Shown piece by piece: positions 35,271 to 44,238 of a stretch of DNA of 64,000 nt. Numbering within the stretch: the first letter of the stretch is position 1; the number at the start of each line of letters is the position of its first letter. Source of the stretch: Martinezella rhizogenes (GTDB taxonomy: Bacteria; Pseudomonadota; Alphaproteobacteria; Rhizobiales; Rhizobiaceae). Under the pieces are notes generated by a model. It had not been told where the DNA came from, did no database searches, and saw nothing but the letters and a program-made list of their open reading frames with translations. Location of the stretch: positions 1 through 64,000 of the forward strand of contig NZ_JAPYZZ010000002.1 in NCBI RefSeq assembly GCF_027460065.1. The letters are read 5' to 3'. A program made the translations under genes and the position numbers.

Positions 35271-36581
35271 TCAAACGTAACGATTGACCACGTTTTCGAG
35301 ATATTCCTGACGACCGGACTTCGGCTGCGGATTGATATCGTCGCGCTCGACCAGCGCTGCGATCTCCTCGAGCTTCAACTCGCCGCGCAGCATCTTCTGC
35401 GCTTCGGCGGAATCCCACTTGGCGTAACGCTCGGAAAGCGGCTTGGACAGCGCGCCGTCCTCGACCATCTTCGCCGCCGCCTTCAGGCCACGGGCGCAGC
35501 AATCCATGCCGCCAATATGGCCGATCAGCAGGTCCTGCGGATCGAGCGACTGGCGACGCAGCTTGGAATCGAAGTTGGTGCCGCCATTCTTGAAACCGCC
35601 GCCGGCGAGGACATGGTAATAGGCGAGCGCCATTTCCGGCACATTGTTGGGGAACTGGTCGGTATCCCAGCCGGACTGGTAATCGTTGCGGTTCATGTCG
35701 ATGGAGCCGAAAATGCCGAAGGCATTGGCCATGGCCAATTCATGCTCGAAGGAATGGCCGGCCAGGATGGCGTGGCCCTGCTCGATATTGACCTTCACTT
35801 CCTTTTCCAGCCCGTTCTTCTGCAGGAAGGCATAAACGGTGGCGACGTCGTAGTCATACTGGTGCTTGGTCGGCTCCTGCGGCTTCGGCTCGATCAGGAT
35901 CGTGCCTTCAAAACCGATCTTGTATTTGTACTCCACCACCAGATTGAGGAAGCGGCCGAGCTGATCCAGCTCGCGGGAAAGATCGGTGTTGAGCAGGGTT
36001 TCGTAGCCCTCACGACCACCCCACAGAACATAGTTCGCGCCGCCGAGCGTCTTGGTGGCGTCCATGCAGGTCTTCACGGTCGCGGCGGAGAAGGCGAAGA
36101 CATCCGGGTCCGGATTGGTCGCGGCACCCGACATGAAGCGGCGGTTGGAGAAGAGGTTGGCCGTGCCCCACAGCAGCTTCACGCCGGTATCGGCCTGCTT
36201 CTGGGCAAAATAATCAACGATCTCGTTGAGGTTCTTGGTGTTCTCGGCGAAGTTTTTGCCTTCCGGGCGCACATCGGCGTCATGGAAGCAATAAAACGGC
36301 GAACCGAGCAGCGAGAAGAATTCAAAGGCCACGTCTGCCTTCAGCTTGGCAGCCTGCATCGTGTCTTCAAACCACGGGCGCTCAAAGGTCTGGCCGCCAA
36401 AGGGATCACCGCCCGGCCAGGTGAAGGTGTGCCAATAGGCAACCGCAAAACGCAGGTGATCTTCCATGCGCTTGCCGGCGACGATCTCGTCGGGATTGTA
36501 ATGGCGGAAGGCCAGCGGATTGGTGCTGTCGGGGCCTTCATATTTGATCTTGGCAATATCGCCGAAGAAGCCTGTCGTCAT
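35271..36581 (-). CDS. xylA: xylose isomerase
   Basis: The 436-residue TIM-barrel enzyme converts D-xylose to D-xylulose with two divalent metals. Recognisable stretches are [22 protein letters not shown] (catalytic His region), [54 protein letters not shown] and the metal-binding [21 protein letters not shown]. Length matches the class II enzymes. AAGGAGG precedes the ATG. It is downstream of xylB on the same strand, with repeat B3 and a small palindrome in the 239-bp gap. Confidence 0.96.
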   Translation of the reverse strand: MTTGFFGDIAKIKYEGPDSTNPLAFRHYNPDEIVAGKRMEDHLRFAVAYWHTFTWPGGDPFGGQTFERPWFEDTMQAAKLKADVAFEFFSLLGSPFYCFHDADVRPEGKNFAENTKNLNEIVDYFAQKQADTGVKLLWGTANLFSNRRFMSGAATNPDPDVFAFSAATVKTCMDATKTLGGANYVLWGGREGYETLLNTDLSRELDQLGRFLNLVVEYKYKIGFEGTILIEPKPQEPTKHQYDYDVATVYAFLQKNGLEKEVKVNIEQGHAILAGHSFEHELAMANAFGIFGSIDMNRNDYQSGWDTDQFPNNVPEMALAYYHVLAGGGFKNGGTNFDSKLRRQSLDPQDLLIGHIGGMDCCARGLKAAAKMVEDGALSKPLSERYAKWDSAEAQKMLRGELKLEEIAALVERDDINPQPKSGRQEYLENVVNRYV

Positions 36582-36615
36582 TGGGTGGTTCCTCCTTGGT
36601 GGGTTTAAATCGTGT

Positions 36616-36628
36616 TTGAAAATTTCAA
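36616..36628. promoter_or_regulatory. short palindrome upstream of xylA
   Basis: TTGAAA-A-TTTCAA lies 35 bp upstream of the xylA start codon, between repeat B3 and the gene. It is a possible operator or promoter element if xylA is transcribed separately from xylB. Confidence 0.4.
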
Positions 36629-36644
36629 GGTTGGAGGGTGTGGT

Positions 36645-36815
36645 TCACCCCCCTCTGCCCTGCCGGGCATCTCCCCCTCAAGGGGGGAGATCAGCAGGAC
36701 GCTATATATCGCTCCATACTCAGCCTCGCATGAGGGCGGGAAGTAGCCGCTTGTCGATCTCCCCCCTTGAGGGGGAGATGTCCGGCAGGACAGAGGGGGG
36801 TAAGCCCCACACTCC
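36645..36815. repeat. family B inverted repeat, copy B3 (between xylB and xylA)
   Basis: The left arm TTCACCCCCCTCTGCCCTGC continues to CAAGGGGGGAGATC. The right arm runs from GATCTCCCCCCTTGAGGGGG through TGTCCGGCAGGACAGAGGGG. About 75 bp separates the arms. It lies inside the xylB-xylA pair and could shape relative expression. Confidence 0.88.
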
Positions 36816-36820
36816 GCGTC

Positions 36821-38275
36821 TCACCGCGAAAGCGCCCGAATAGCCGGATAAACCGCGTGATACCGCCGATACGCCTCTTCATAAGCATCGCCAAGCGCAG
36901 CCACCGGCTCGATCGTCCGCGCCGTTTCCGGTTGCGAGCAAACCGCCACCGGATCAGCCCCGGTCGCCGCAATCAGGCCGAGACGCGCCGCACCGAAGGC
37001 CGCGCCGAAATCGCCCTCGGCGGGAATATCCACCGGCACGCCAAGCGAGGTGGCAATCGACGCCAGCCAATAGGCCGAGCGCGAGCCGCCACCGATGGCG
37101 GTGACGCGGGAAATCGAGGTGCCAGCGGATTTCAGCGCTTCGAGATTATCCCTGATGGCAAAGGTAACGCCTTCCAGCACGGCCTGGGTCAGCGCCTTGC
37201 GGTCGCTTTCATGGGACAGGCCGATGAAGGAGCCGCGAATGGCCGCGTCATTATGCGGGGTGCGCTCGCCGGAAAGATAGGGCGCGAAAGTGACGCCGGA
37301 GGGGGCCAGAAGCGTCTCGCCGAGTTCACCGGTCAGATCGGCAGCGGACTGGCCTGTGAGGCGCGAATACCAGTTTAGAGCATCCGTGGCGGAAAGGATG
37401 ACGCCCATCTGGTGCCAGGTGTTGGGCAGCGCGTGGCAGAAAGCGTGGACTGCGCTTTCCGGCTTCGGCAGATAGGTGGCGTTGGCGGCGAAGAGCACGC
37501 CCGATGTGCCGAGCGACACAAAGGCATGGCCTTCCTTGACCGTGCCCATGCCGCAGGCCGACGCCGCATTATCGCCCGCACCACCGGCGACGACAGCCCG
37601 GCCGGAAATGCCCCATTCGGAAGCCAGCTCAGTGCGCAGAACGCCCGCCTCATCCGTGCCTTCCACCAGCGACGGCATGTGTTTTTCATCGAGCCCGGTG
37701 GCGGCAAGCAGCTCGGGGGACCATTTGCGCGCGCCGGTATCGAGCCAGGAGGTGCCGGCGGAATCCGACATTTCCGAGATATAGTCGCCGGTCAGCCACA
37801 GCCGCAGATAATCCTTCGGCAACAGCACCTTGGCGACTTTTGCGAAGATCTCGGGTTCGTTCTTCGCCACCCAGGCAAGCTTCGGCGCGGTAAAGCCGGG
37901 GAAGACGATATTGCCTGTGATCTTGCGGAAACGCGGATCGGCATCGAGCGCGGCGGCTTCGGCATGGGAGCGCGTGTCGTTCCACAGGATGCAGGGGCGC
38001 AGCACCTTGCCTTCGGCATCCACAAGCGTCGCGCCATGCATCTGGCCGGAAAGGCCGATGCCTTTCACGGCGGCAAGCTCTTTCGCAAACTTCTGCTTCA
38101 GGCCGGCAACGGCATTTTTCGTCGCGGCAATCCAGTCCGCCGGGTCCTGTTCGGACCAGCCGTGATGCGGGCGCGAAACATCAAGCGAGCCGTTGGCCGA
38201 GCCGACGATCTTCTGATCGCCGTCCATGAGCAGGGCTTTGACGCCTGACGTGCCAAGATCGAGACCGAGATACAT
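36821..38275 (-). CDS. xylB: xylulokinase
   Basis: The 484-residue FGGY-family kinase phosphorylates D-xylulose. Signatures are MYLGLDLGTSGVKALLMDGD, GIGLSGQMHGATLVD, ILWNDTRSHAEAAAL, SDSAGTSWLDTGARKW, VVAGGAGDNAASACGMG and the ADENOSINE-site segment VTAIGGGSRSAYWLASIATSLGVPVDIP. ATG 38275 was chosen because it gives the family N-terminus and GGAG lies 6 nt upstream; an ATG four codons earlier (38287) is possible. It lies 47 bp after the LacI-type regulator gene, on the same strand. Confidence 0.94.
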   Translation of the reverse strand: MYLGLDLGTSGVKALLMDGDQKIVGSANGSLDVSRPHHGWSEQDPADWIAATKNAVAGLKQKFAKELAAVKGIGLSGQMHGATLVDAEGKVLRPCILWNDTRSHAEAAALDADPRFRKITGNIVFPGFTAPKLAWVAKNEPEIFAKVAKVLLPKDYLRLWLTGDYISEMSDSAGTSWLDTGARKWSPELLAATGLDEKHMPSLVEGTDEAGVLRTELASEWGISGRAVVAGGAGDNAASACGMGTVKEGHAFVSLGTSGVLFAANATYLPKPESAVHAFCHALPNTWHQMGVILSATDALNWYSRLTGQSAADLTGELGETLLAPSGVTFAPYLSGERTPHNDAAIRGSFIGLSHESDRKALTQAVLEGVTFAIRDNLEALKSAGTSISRVTAIGGGSRSAYWLASIATSLGVPVDIPAEGDFGAAFGAARLGLIAATGADPVAVCSQPETARTIEPVAALGDAYEEAYRRYHAVYPAIRALSR

Positions 38276-38322
38276 GTATTTCTCCATTCCGGCGCTCCGT
38301 GCGCCACTTCCAGCCTGTTTGC

Positions 38323-39345
38323 TCAGGGAAGATTGTCCCTGAGGAAGATGTCGATACGAATACGTTCCTGCGCGGCGATGACGGGCAGGCCATCGGCGCG
38401 CGCCTTCAACACGCGGATGGCGCTGCGCACTTCGTGGCCGGCATCCTGGTTGAGCACGGCATCGAGCAGCCCTTCCCTCAGCGCATTGGCGGTGTTTTCC
38501 GTCAGTTCATGGGCGATGACCGAAAGCGCTCTTTCGCCATCTGCGGCCCCAAGTGCGCGGATGAGACCGCGATTACCGGCGCCGAGACTGTAGATGCCGG
38601 AGAGGGCATCATTGCCCAGAGCATCGCGCACCAGCGCCTCGACGGTGAGCGGATCGTCCCTGCCCTCCAGCACCGGCAGCAGCCGCACCTGCGGAAATTC
38701 GGTTTCGATGACGGCGCGAAATCCTTCCAGACGCTCGCGATGGTCACGTACCAGCATGGAGCCGGCAACAACCGCGACATCGCCGCCGCGCCCGGAGAGG
38801 AAACGCCCCATCAGGCTCGCCGCCGTGCGCCCGGCCGCGACGTTGTCCACACCGGCATAATGATCGCGCCGCGAGTCGGAAAGGTCGGAGACCAGCGTCA
38901 CCGTGGCGATGCCATCTTCCGCCAGCCGGTCGGCGGCTTCGGCCACATCTTCGGAATCTGTGGCGACGAAGGCGACGCCGGATGGTTTTTCCCGCCGCGC
39001 AACGTCAAGAGCCTCGGTCAGCGCCGCGGCATTAAAAGGCGGCACTTCGATCACACGGATGGCCGTGCGCTCCAGATGGGAGCGGCTGGCCGCAGCCCGC
39101 ACCTCGGCGCGCAATGTCGCCATGAAGGAATTGTCATTGCCAGGCAGGATGAAGATCATGGAGTAGTTTCGGCCCTTGGCCAGATTGGCGGCGGCGATAT
39201 CGCGCACATAACCAAGCTCGGCAATGGCCGTTTCCACCCGCGCACGCGTTGCGGCATGGACGCCGGGGCGCATGTTCAGCACCCGGTCGATGGTGGCAAG
39301 ACTAACGCCCGCGCGCTCGGCGATATCGTGAACTGTCGGCTTCAT
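38323..39345 (-). CDS. LacI-family regulator of the xylose genes (XylR-like)
   Basis: The 340-residue protein has a LacI helix-turn-helix (MKPTVHDIAERAGVSLATIDRVLNMRPGVHAATRARVETAIAELGYVRD). A periplasmic-binding-like effector domain follows, with GVAFVATDSEDVAEAADRLAEDGIATVTLVSD and YAGVDNVAAGRTAASLMG. The position directly before xylB-xylA supports control of xylose genes; xylose as effector is inferred. ATG 39345 follows GGAGGAG; a frame to 39426 adds 27 unrelated residues. A GTACGTAC palindrome lies 55-70 bp upstream. Confidence 0.88.
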   Translation of the reverse strand: MKPTVHDIAERAGVSLATIDRVLNMRPGVHAATRARVETAIAELGYVRDIAAANLAKGRNYSMIFILPGNDNSFMATLRAEVRAAASRSHLERTAIRVIEVPPFNAAALTEALDVARREKPSGVAFVATDSEDVAEAADRLAEDGIATVTLVSDLSDSRRDHYAGVDNVAAGRTAASLMGRFLSGRGGDVAVVAGSMLVRDHRERLEGFRAVIETEFPQVRLLPVLEGRDDPLTVEALVRDALGNDALSGIYSLGAGNRGLIRALGAADGERALSVIAHELTENTANALREGLLDAVLNQDAGHEVRSAIRVLKARADGLPVIAAQERIRIDIFLRDNLP

Positions 39346-39399
39346 GGCTCCTCCCTCCCCCTTGCATATCCAGCTTTGCCGCCGCCGTAAATCGAAAAA

Positions 39400-39415
39400 T
39401 GATGTACGTACCTCA
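39400..39415. promoter_or_regulatory. GTACGTAC palindrome, variant site A
   Basis: TGATGTACGTACCTCA is one half-site mismatch away from the perfect palindrome at 40187-40204. It lies upstream of the LacI-type gene and just past the end of the PPOX flavoprotein gene. Confidence 0.55.
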
Positions 39416-39438
39416 TATTTCATCAAATGGAACTGCGG

Positions 39439-40101
39439 CTAATAGAGGGTGCGCCGGTAGTCCTGCTCCAGCTGCTCGTCCATCTTGCGCATGTCATCCC
39501 CATTCGTCGGGGCACCCGTCGTTTCGTCCAGAATGATCTTGATGAGCGAGGGCATTTCCGAGCGGGACTGGAAATGCGCGGGATCCCAAAGGTGGGAACG
39601 CCTGAACGCCTTGGCGCAATGCATGAAAACCTCACCCACCCTGACGACGATGGCAAGTTTTGGAAGGCGATCCGCAACGCTCATGAGCTTCAGCAGTTCG
39701 GGATCCGTACTCAGCGTCGCACGCCCGTTCACGCGCAATGTGTCATCAAAACCCGGCACGATGAACAGCAGCCCAACATTGGGGTTGGCGATGATGTTGC
39801 TGAGCGTATCGAGGCGGTTATTGCCGGGCCGATCGGGGATCGCCAGCGTGCGCCCGTCGAGAACCTTCACAAATCCGGCAGGATCGCCGCGCGGGCTGAC
39901 ATCGGCCTTGCCCTCCAGATTCTGGGTGCCGATACACAGGAAAGGAGAACGCCTTATGAATTCCTGCGCATGTTCGCCAAGCCTGTCCTGACACTTCTGT
40001 ATCGCCAGCGCATGTGTCGGTTCGAACAGGCTGCGAAGCGACTGCTCATCCGCAATGATGAAATCTGGATTGAGTTCCAAATTGCGTTCCAAGGCCGTCA
40101 T
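39439..40101 (-). CDS. pyridoxamine 5'-phosphate oxidase-family FMN-binding protein
   Basis: The 220-residue protein is of the PPOX split-barrel type. The core includes SPFLCIGTQNLEGKADVSPRGDPAGFVKVLDGRTLAIPDRPGNNRLDTLSNIIANPNVGLLFIVPG and LRVNGRATLSTD. The Rxxx-SPRGDP pattern is typical of small flavoproteins annotated MSMEG_1061/DR2398-like, which bind FMN or F420. Substrate is unknown. A perfect 18-bp palindrome upstream suggests tight control by a dedicated regulator. Confidence 0.87.
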   Translation of the reverse strand: MTALERNLELNPDFIIADEQSLRSLFEPTHALAIQKCQDRLGEHAQEFIRRSPFLCIGTQNLEGKADVSPRGDPAGFVKVLDGRTLAIPDRPGNNRLDTLSNIIANPNVGLLFIVPGFDDTLRVNGRATLSTDPELLKLMSVADRLPKLAIVVRVGEVFMHCAKAFRRSHLWDPAHFQSRSEMPSLIKIILDETTGAPTNGDDMRKMDEQLEQDYRRTLY

Positions 40102-40186
40102 GATCTCCCCCTGAACTGCCCGCCCATGCGGCCTGAACCCGGGTCAACCGTCCTCCCGGCCCCGTTTCCATCCGCTCCTGAGTTTT

Positions 40187-40204
40187 TTGAGGTACGTACC
40201 TCAA
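40187..40204. promoter_or_regulatory. 18-bp perfect palindrome TTGAGGTACGTACCTCAA
   Basis: This self-complementary site lies 86 bp upstream of the PPOX flavoprotein start. With the variant at 39400-39415 it forms a pair flanking that gene. I do not recognise the cognate regulator. Confidence 0.7.
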
Positions 40205-40305
40205 GAATTGATATACACGGCTTGCCCATTGTGATCAACAGCAAGAAGCCGGATTTGTCCTGCCAACCTCCGGCGCTCGGCACGCACGCTTTTGCCAGGA
40301 AAGGC

Positions 40306-40336
40306 AAAAAAAGGGGCCGTCATTCTCGACGGCCCC
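40306..40336 (-). terminator. terminator after the EmrB gene
   Basis: On the minus strand GGGGCCGTC-GAGAAT-GACGGCCCC is followed by TTTTTTT. It lies about 30 nt beyond the EmrB-like stop and ends the pump operon. Confidence 0.92.
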
Positions 40337-40365
40337 AGCACTGCGGTGGATGGGAGGGGATTTTA

Positions 40366-41949
40366 TCAGTGCGCCGCGTCTGGTGGCGGCGCTGCCTTGG
40401 GTTTCTGGATCAGCACGGTCATGAAGATCAGGCTGGAGAACAAAATCGTCAGCGCGAAGAACACATCCGCAAAGGCCAATATCCAGGCCTGCTGCGAGAC
40501 CATGCCGACCATTTTCTTGACCGCGACGGACGCGCCGTCCAGCCCGTAGGAATCGTAGTTGGCGCCCACACTGTTCAGCCATTCCAGCGCCTTCGGGTTG
40601 GAATAGCTGATATGTTCGGCCAGCCGCACATAATGGTCATCCGTGCGCTGCGACAGCAGCGTATTGATGACGGCAAGGCCGACCGCGCCGCCGAGGTTAC
40701 GGGTGAGGTTGAACAGGCCGGACGCATTGCGGATACGGGCCGGCGGCAGGGTGCCGAGCGCGATGTTGTTGATCGGCACCATGCACATCATCAGGCCGAA
40801 ACCGCGCAGGATCTGCGGGATCAGCAGCTCGTAGAAATCCCAGTCTGTCGTCACATGCGTCATGATCCATGTGCCGCAGCCGAAGCTGATGAAGCCGATG
40901 GCCATCATCGCCCGCGGATCGAGCTTGGTGGAGACCTTGCCGGCAATCGGCGCGGTGAAGAACATGGCAAGACCGGACACGAACATCGTCTCGCCGATCA
41001 TCAGCGCATCGTAACCCCTGACCCGGCCGAGATAGAGCGGGTAGAGATAGGTCAGCCCGTAAAGCCCGATGCCCATAACGAAGGAAAACAGCGAGCCGAT
41101 GGAGAAGTTGCGGTCCGCAAAGGCGCGGATATCCACGACAGGGAATTCCACCTTGAAGGCACGCCAGAAGAACACCACTGCACCGATGACCATGGCCACC
41201 GAACCGAGGACGATATGTTCGTCGTTGAACCAGTCCTTGTTGTTGCCCTCTTCCAGCACATATTCCAGCGAGCCGAGGAAGACGGCCATGGAGATAAGCC
41301 CCCACCAGTCGAACTTCTTCCAGAGCGACTTTTCCGGCTTATCGAAATCGATCAGGCTCCAGGTGAGGATGGTGACGATGATGCCGGGAATGATGTTGAC
41401 GAGGAACAGCCAGTGCCAGGAAAAGGCATTGGAGAGATAACCACCAACCGTCGGGCCGATGGTCGGCGCAAGCGTGGCGACCAGACCGATGATCGGCGAG
41501 ACGACCGAGCGCTTCGACGGCGGGAAGATCGTAAAGGCCGCCGCAAACACCGAAGGGATCATGCCGCCGCCGATAAAGCCCTGGATCGCGCGATAGACGA
41601 TCATCTGGTCGATATTGGTGGCAGTGGCGCAGAGCGCGCTCGATATGGTGAAGCCCGCAGCACAGGTGGCGAAGAGTACGCGCGTGGACAGAATACGCGC
41701 CAGCGTGCCCGAGAGCGGGATCATGATCACTTCCGCGATCAGATAAGAGGTTTGCACCCAGGCGATTTCATCCGAGCCGGCACCAAGGCCGGCCTGGATT
41801 TCCGCCAGCGAGGCGGAGACGATCTGAATGTCGAGAATGGACATGAACATGCCGAAGACCATCGCGAAGAACGCGATGAGCCTGCGCCTGTCCATCGGGG
41901 GATCGGCGGGGATGGACGCCCCGCCCGTACCGACAACCGTAGCCGCCAT
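40366..41949 (-). CDS. DHA2/EmrB-QacA-family MFS drug efflux permease
   Basis: The 527-residue protein has 14 predicted membrane helices. DHA2 signatures are MVFGMFMSILDIQIVSASLAEIQAGL (first helix), YLIAEVIMIPLSGTLARILSTRVLF (motif A region) and PTIGPTVGGYLSNAFSWHWLFLVN (motif C, GPTVGG). It is the inner-membrane part of a tripartite pump with the HlyD-type adaptor encoded immediately upstream (34-bp gap). Substrates are unknown. An outer-membrane TolC partner is not encoded here. Confidence 0.93.
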   Translation of the reverse strand: MAATVVGTGGASIPADPPMDRRRLIAFFAMVFGMFMSILDIQIVSASLAEIQAGLGAGSDEIAWVQTSYLIAEVIMIPLSGTLARILSTRVLFATCAAGFTISSALCATATNIDQMIVYRAIQGFIGGGMIPSVFAAAFTIFPPSKRSVVSPIIGLVATLAPTIGPTVGGYLSNAFSWHWLFLVNIIPGIIVTILTWSLIDFDKPEKSLWKKFDWWGLISMAVFLGSLEYVLEEGNNKDWFNDEHIVLGSVAMVIGAVVFFWRAFKVEFPVVDIRAFADRNFSIGSLFSFVMGIGLYGLTYLYPLYLGRVRGYDALMIGETMFVSGLAMFFTAPIAGKVSTKLDPRAMMAIGFISFGCGTWIMTHVTTDWDFYELLIPQILRGFGLMMCMVPINNIALGTLPPARIRNASGLFNLTRNLGGAVGLAVINTLLSQRTDDHYVRLAEHISYSNPKALEWLNSVGANYDSYGLDGASVAVKKMVGMVSQQAWILAFADVFFALTILFSSLIFMTVLIQKPKAAPPPDAAH

Positions 41950-41983
41950 GATCTTGCCCTCAACGGTGCGTCAAAGACGCGTC

Positions 41984-43198
41984 TTACTTGGCTTCCGGGT
42001 TGGCTTGCGCCGTTCTGGTGGTTTCCGGCGCCGTGCGGGTATCGACATCGACCACGACGCTCAGGCCTGCGCGCAGATTGTGCTTTGCAAGGTCTTCCTT
42101 AGAGAAGACGATACGAACAGGCACACGCTGGATGACCTTGGTGAAGTTGCCCGTGGCATTTTCCGGCGGCAGCATCGAGAAGACCGAACCCGAACCGGGC
42201 GAGATCGACTGCACAGTGCCTTCGATCGTCGCATCGTCAAAGGCGTCGACATGCACGCGCACCTTCGAACCGGGCACGACGCGGGCAAGCTGCGTTTCCT
42301 TGAAATTGGCGTCGATATAAAGCTCGTTCATCGGCACCAGCGAAGCCAGACGCTTGCCGACGGACACCAGATCGCCGTTCTGCACCGCCAGATTGCCGAT
42401 GACGCCGTCATAGGGCGCTTTCAGAACCGTGAAGGACAGATCGCGGGCGGCCTTGTCACGCGAAAGCTCCAGCGAGCGGATGGTGCTTTCGGCTTCCTCG
42501 CGCTGGGCGCGCAGAAGTTCGACATTGGCCTTGGCCGAGGCGATGGCGGCATCACCGGCCACGACATTTGCCCTGGCCTGGTCAAGCGCGACCTGCGCAT
42601 TGTCGGAAGCGGCAACCGTGCCGACGTCCTTGGCCTGCAACTCGCTGGCGCGCTTCTGGGTGATTTCGGCGCCGCGAAGCGCGGCGTCCAGCGCGCCCTT
42701 CTGGGCAACGGCCTGTTCCTGCGCGGCCTCGCCGCCGATGATCTGCGCATCGATGCGCTTCAGCGACAGTTCCTCGGTGCGAATCTGGGCTTCGGCCTGA
42801 TCAAGCGCGATGCGATAATCGCCATCGTCAAGCGTTACCATCGGGTCGCCCGCCTTGACTTCCTGGTTCTCGACAACGTTAACCTTGGCGACGTAACCGG
42901 AGACCTTCGGCGCGATGACCGCGATATCACCTTCTATATAGGCGTCATCCGTCGACACCATGAAGCGGCCGTCGATCCACCAGTTGTAACCATACCAGCC
43001 GGCACCGGCCAGAATGGCAAGGGCGAAGATCGGCAGAAGCGGCGAACGCTTCTTGGCCTTCGGTGCTGCAACGGTTTGGGGCGGCTGCTGTGGCGGAGCC
43101 TCAACCGGCTTTGCGGGAGAGGTCTCGGCCTTGGCGGAAACATCCACCTCTTCCGCATCGTTGGCGGCGCGAACCGCGCTATTCTTCTGGGCCGACAT
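41984..43198 (-). CDS. HlyD/EmrA-family membrane fusion protein
   Basis: The 404-residue periplasmic adaptor has a Pro/Ala-rich cytoplasmic N-terminus and one membrane helix (LLPIFALAILAGAGWYGYNWW, about 53-73). A lipoyl half (GDIAVIAPKVSGYVAKVNVVENQEVKAGDPMVTLDD), a long coiled coil (about 115-220), and the second lipoyl and barrel half (FTVLKAPYDGVIGNLAVQNGDLVSVGKRL) follow. It couples the EmrB-type permease to an outer-membrane channel. It is transcribed divergently from a TetR gene with two palindromic operators between them. Confidence 0.93.
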   Translation of the reverse strand: MSAQKNSAVRAANDAEEVDVSAKAETSPAKPVEAPPQQPPQTVAAPKAKKRSPLLPIFALAILAGAGWYGYNWWIDGRFMVSTDDAYIEGDIAVIAPKVSGYVAKVNVVENQEVKAGDPMVTLDDGDYRIALDQAEAQIRTEELSLKRIDAQIIGGEAAQEQAVAQKGALDAALRGAEITQKRASELQAKDVGTVAASDNAQVALDQARANVVAGDAAIASAKANVELLRAQREEAESTIRSLELSRDKAARDLSFTVLKAPYDGVIGNLAVQNGDLVSVGKRLASLVPMNELYIDANFKETQLARVVPGSKVRVHVDAFDDATIEGTVQSISPGSGSVFSMLPPENATGNFTKVIQRVPVRIVFSKEDLAKHNLRAGLSVVVDVDTRTAPETTRTAQANPEAK

Positions 43199-43239
43199 GA
43201 GAGATTACCGTGATAGATTGAAGAAAAATTTTTCGAACT

Positions 43240-43253
43240 GAACCGTTCGGTTC
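43240..43253. promoter_or_regulatory. TetR operator 1 in the emrA-tetR divergent region
   Basis: GAACCG-TT-CGGTTC is a perfect palindrome lying 42 bp upstream of the adaptor gene start. It shares the GAACC/GGTTC half-site with operator 2. Confidence 0.7.
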
Positions 43254-43292
43254 GATTGACATAAGCTCTTTCCTGACACATATCAAGTGTTA

Positions 43293-43310
43293 TCGAACCG
43301 ATTGGTTCGA
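43293..43310. promoter_or_regulatory. TetR operator 2 in the emrA-tetR divergent region
   Basis: TCGAACC-GATT-GGTTCGA is a perfect 18-bp inverted repeat, 50 bp upstream of the tetR start. Further CGTTCGGTT half-sites follow. Autoregulation together with pump repression is inferred. Confidence 0.75.
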
Positions 43311-43359
43311 CGTTCGGTTAATTTTTTTTACGTCATTACGATGCTAAGGGGCATCAGTG

Positions 43360-44046
43360 ATGGCAGGTGAAGACAGGGATATGGAGACGGAAACGGAAAC
43401 GGGCTGTCCGGGTAACACCGCCGGGCGTTTTGCGGCGGGTGAAGACCCCGCCAAACGCGATCAGATTCTGGCGGGCGCCTGGCGTGTGTTCAAACGCAAG
43501 GGCTTCGACGCGGCCAGCATGAACGACATCACGCGCGAAGCCGGCGTTTCCAAGGGCACGATCTACGTCTATTTCTCCAACAAGGAGGATCTGTTCGTCG
43601 CCCTGGTCGACCATCACCGCAACGAATTCGCCACCTCCATGCGCCATATTCTCGAGGGCACCGAGGAGGTGCGCGAAGGGCTTGAACAATTCGGCAAGGC
43701 CTTTGCCAACAAGATGATCTGTTCCGACATGATCCCCGCCATGCGTTCGGTGATCGGCGTCATCGATCGCATGCCGAAACTGGCGCAGCGTTTTTTCCTC
43801 TCCGCGCCGAACAATGTGCGCACCGTGCTCCTGGATTTCATCGAACATCAGGTCGAGATCGGCCATCTGAAGGTAGATGATCCTGAGCTGGCTGCCCGGC
43901 AATATATCGAACTTTCCACCGGCACCTTCTTCAAGCTGCGGCTGTTCGGCGAGCTGGAAGGCCCGGTTCCCGAAGAGGAACTGGACCGGGTGATCGGCAG
44001 CGCCATCAATGTATTCATGGCGGCTTACGGAACCGACAGGGACTGA
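43360..44046 (+). CDS. TetR-family regulator of the adjacent efflux pump
   Basis: The 228-residue protein carries a TetR helix-turn-helix at about 30-80 (RDQILAGAWRVFKRKGFDAASMNDITREAGVSKGTIYVYFSNKEDLFVALVDHHR). A helical ligand-binding domain follows, including FANKMICSDMIPAMRSVIGVIDRMPKLAQRFF. It is divergent from the EmrAB genes, with shared palindromes, so local repression of the pump is the likely role. ATG 43360 has AAGGGG 8 nt upstream; GTG 43357 is an alternative. Confidence 0.88.
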   Translation: MAGEDRDMETETETGCPGNTAGRFAAGEDPAKRDQILAGAWRVFKRKGFDAASMNDITREAGVSKGTIYVYFSNKEDLFVALVDHHRNEFATSMRHILEGTEEVREGLEQFGKAFANKMICSDMIPAMRSVIGVIDRMPKLAQRFFLSAPNNVRTVLLDFIEHQVEIGHLKVDDPELAARQYIELSTGTFFKLRLFGELEGPVPEEELDRVIGSAINVFMAAYGTDRD

Positions 44047-44186
44047 GATCATTCAGCAACGGGCGGCCTGAGTGGCAACGGGCCGGCAACGGAATGACGC
44101 CCGATACGCGGCTTGCGCGAAATTTCGATGAAATCTTGCCAAACACAGGAGCCATCTCCTTGTTTCTCGCGTATTGCGCTATAAAT

Positions 44187-44212
44187 TCCACCCACCGAAT
44201 ATTCGGGTGGCC
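44187..44212 (+). promoter_or_regulatory. hairpin in the terC leader
   Basis: The palindrome CCGAATATTCGG (44195-44206) lies within CCAC..GTGG arms and ends about 30 bp before the terC start. It could be a regulator site or leader hairpin. It does not match the yybP-ykoY manganese riboswitch as far as I can see. Confidence 0.4.
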
Positions 44213-44238
44213 TTGTTGCTGAAAGGAAAAATCCCCTG

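Noticed and set aside
44047..44238. yybP-ykoY manganese riboswitch before terC
   Set aside because: The characteristic GGGGAGTAG-type core is absent; only a simple palindrome near the ribosome site is visible.
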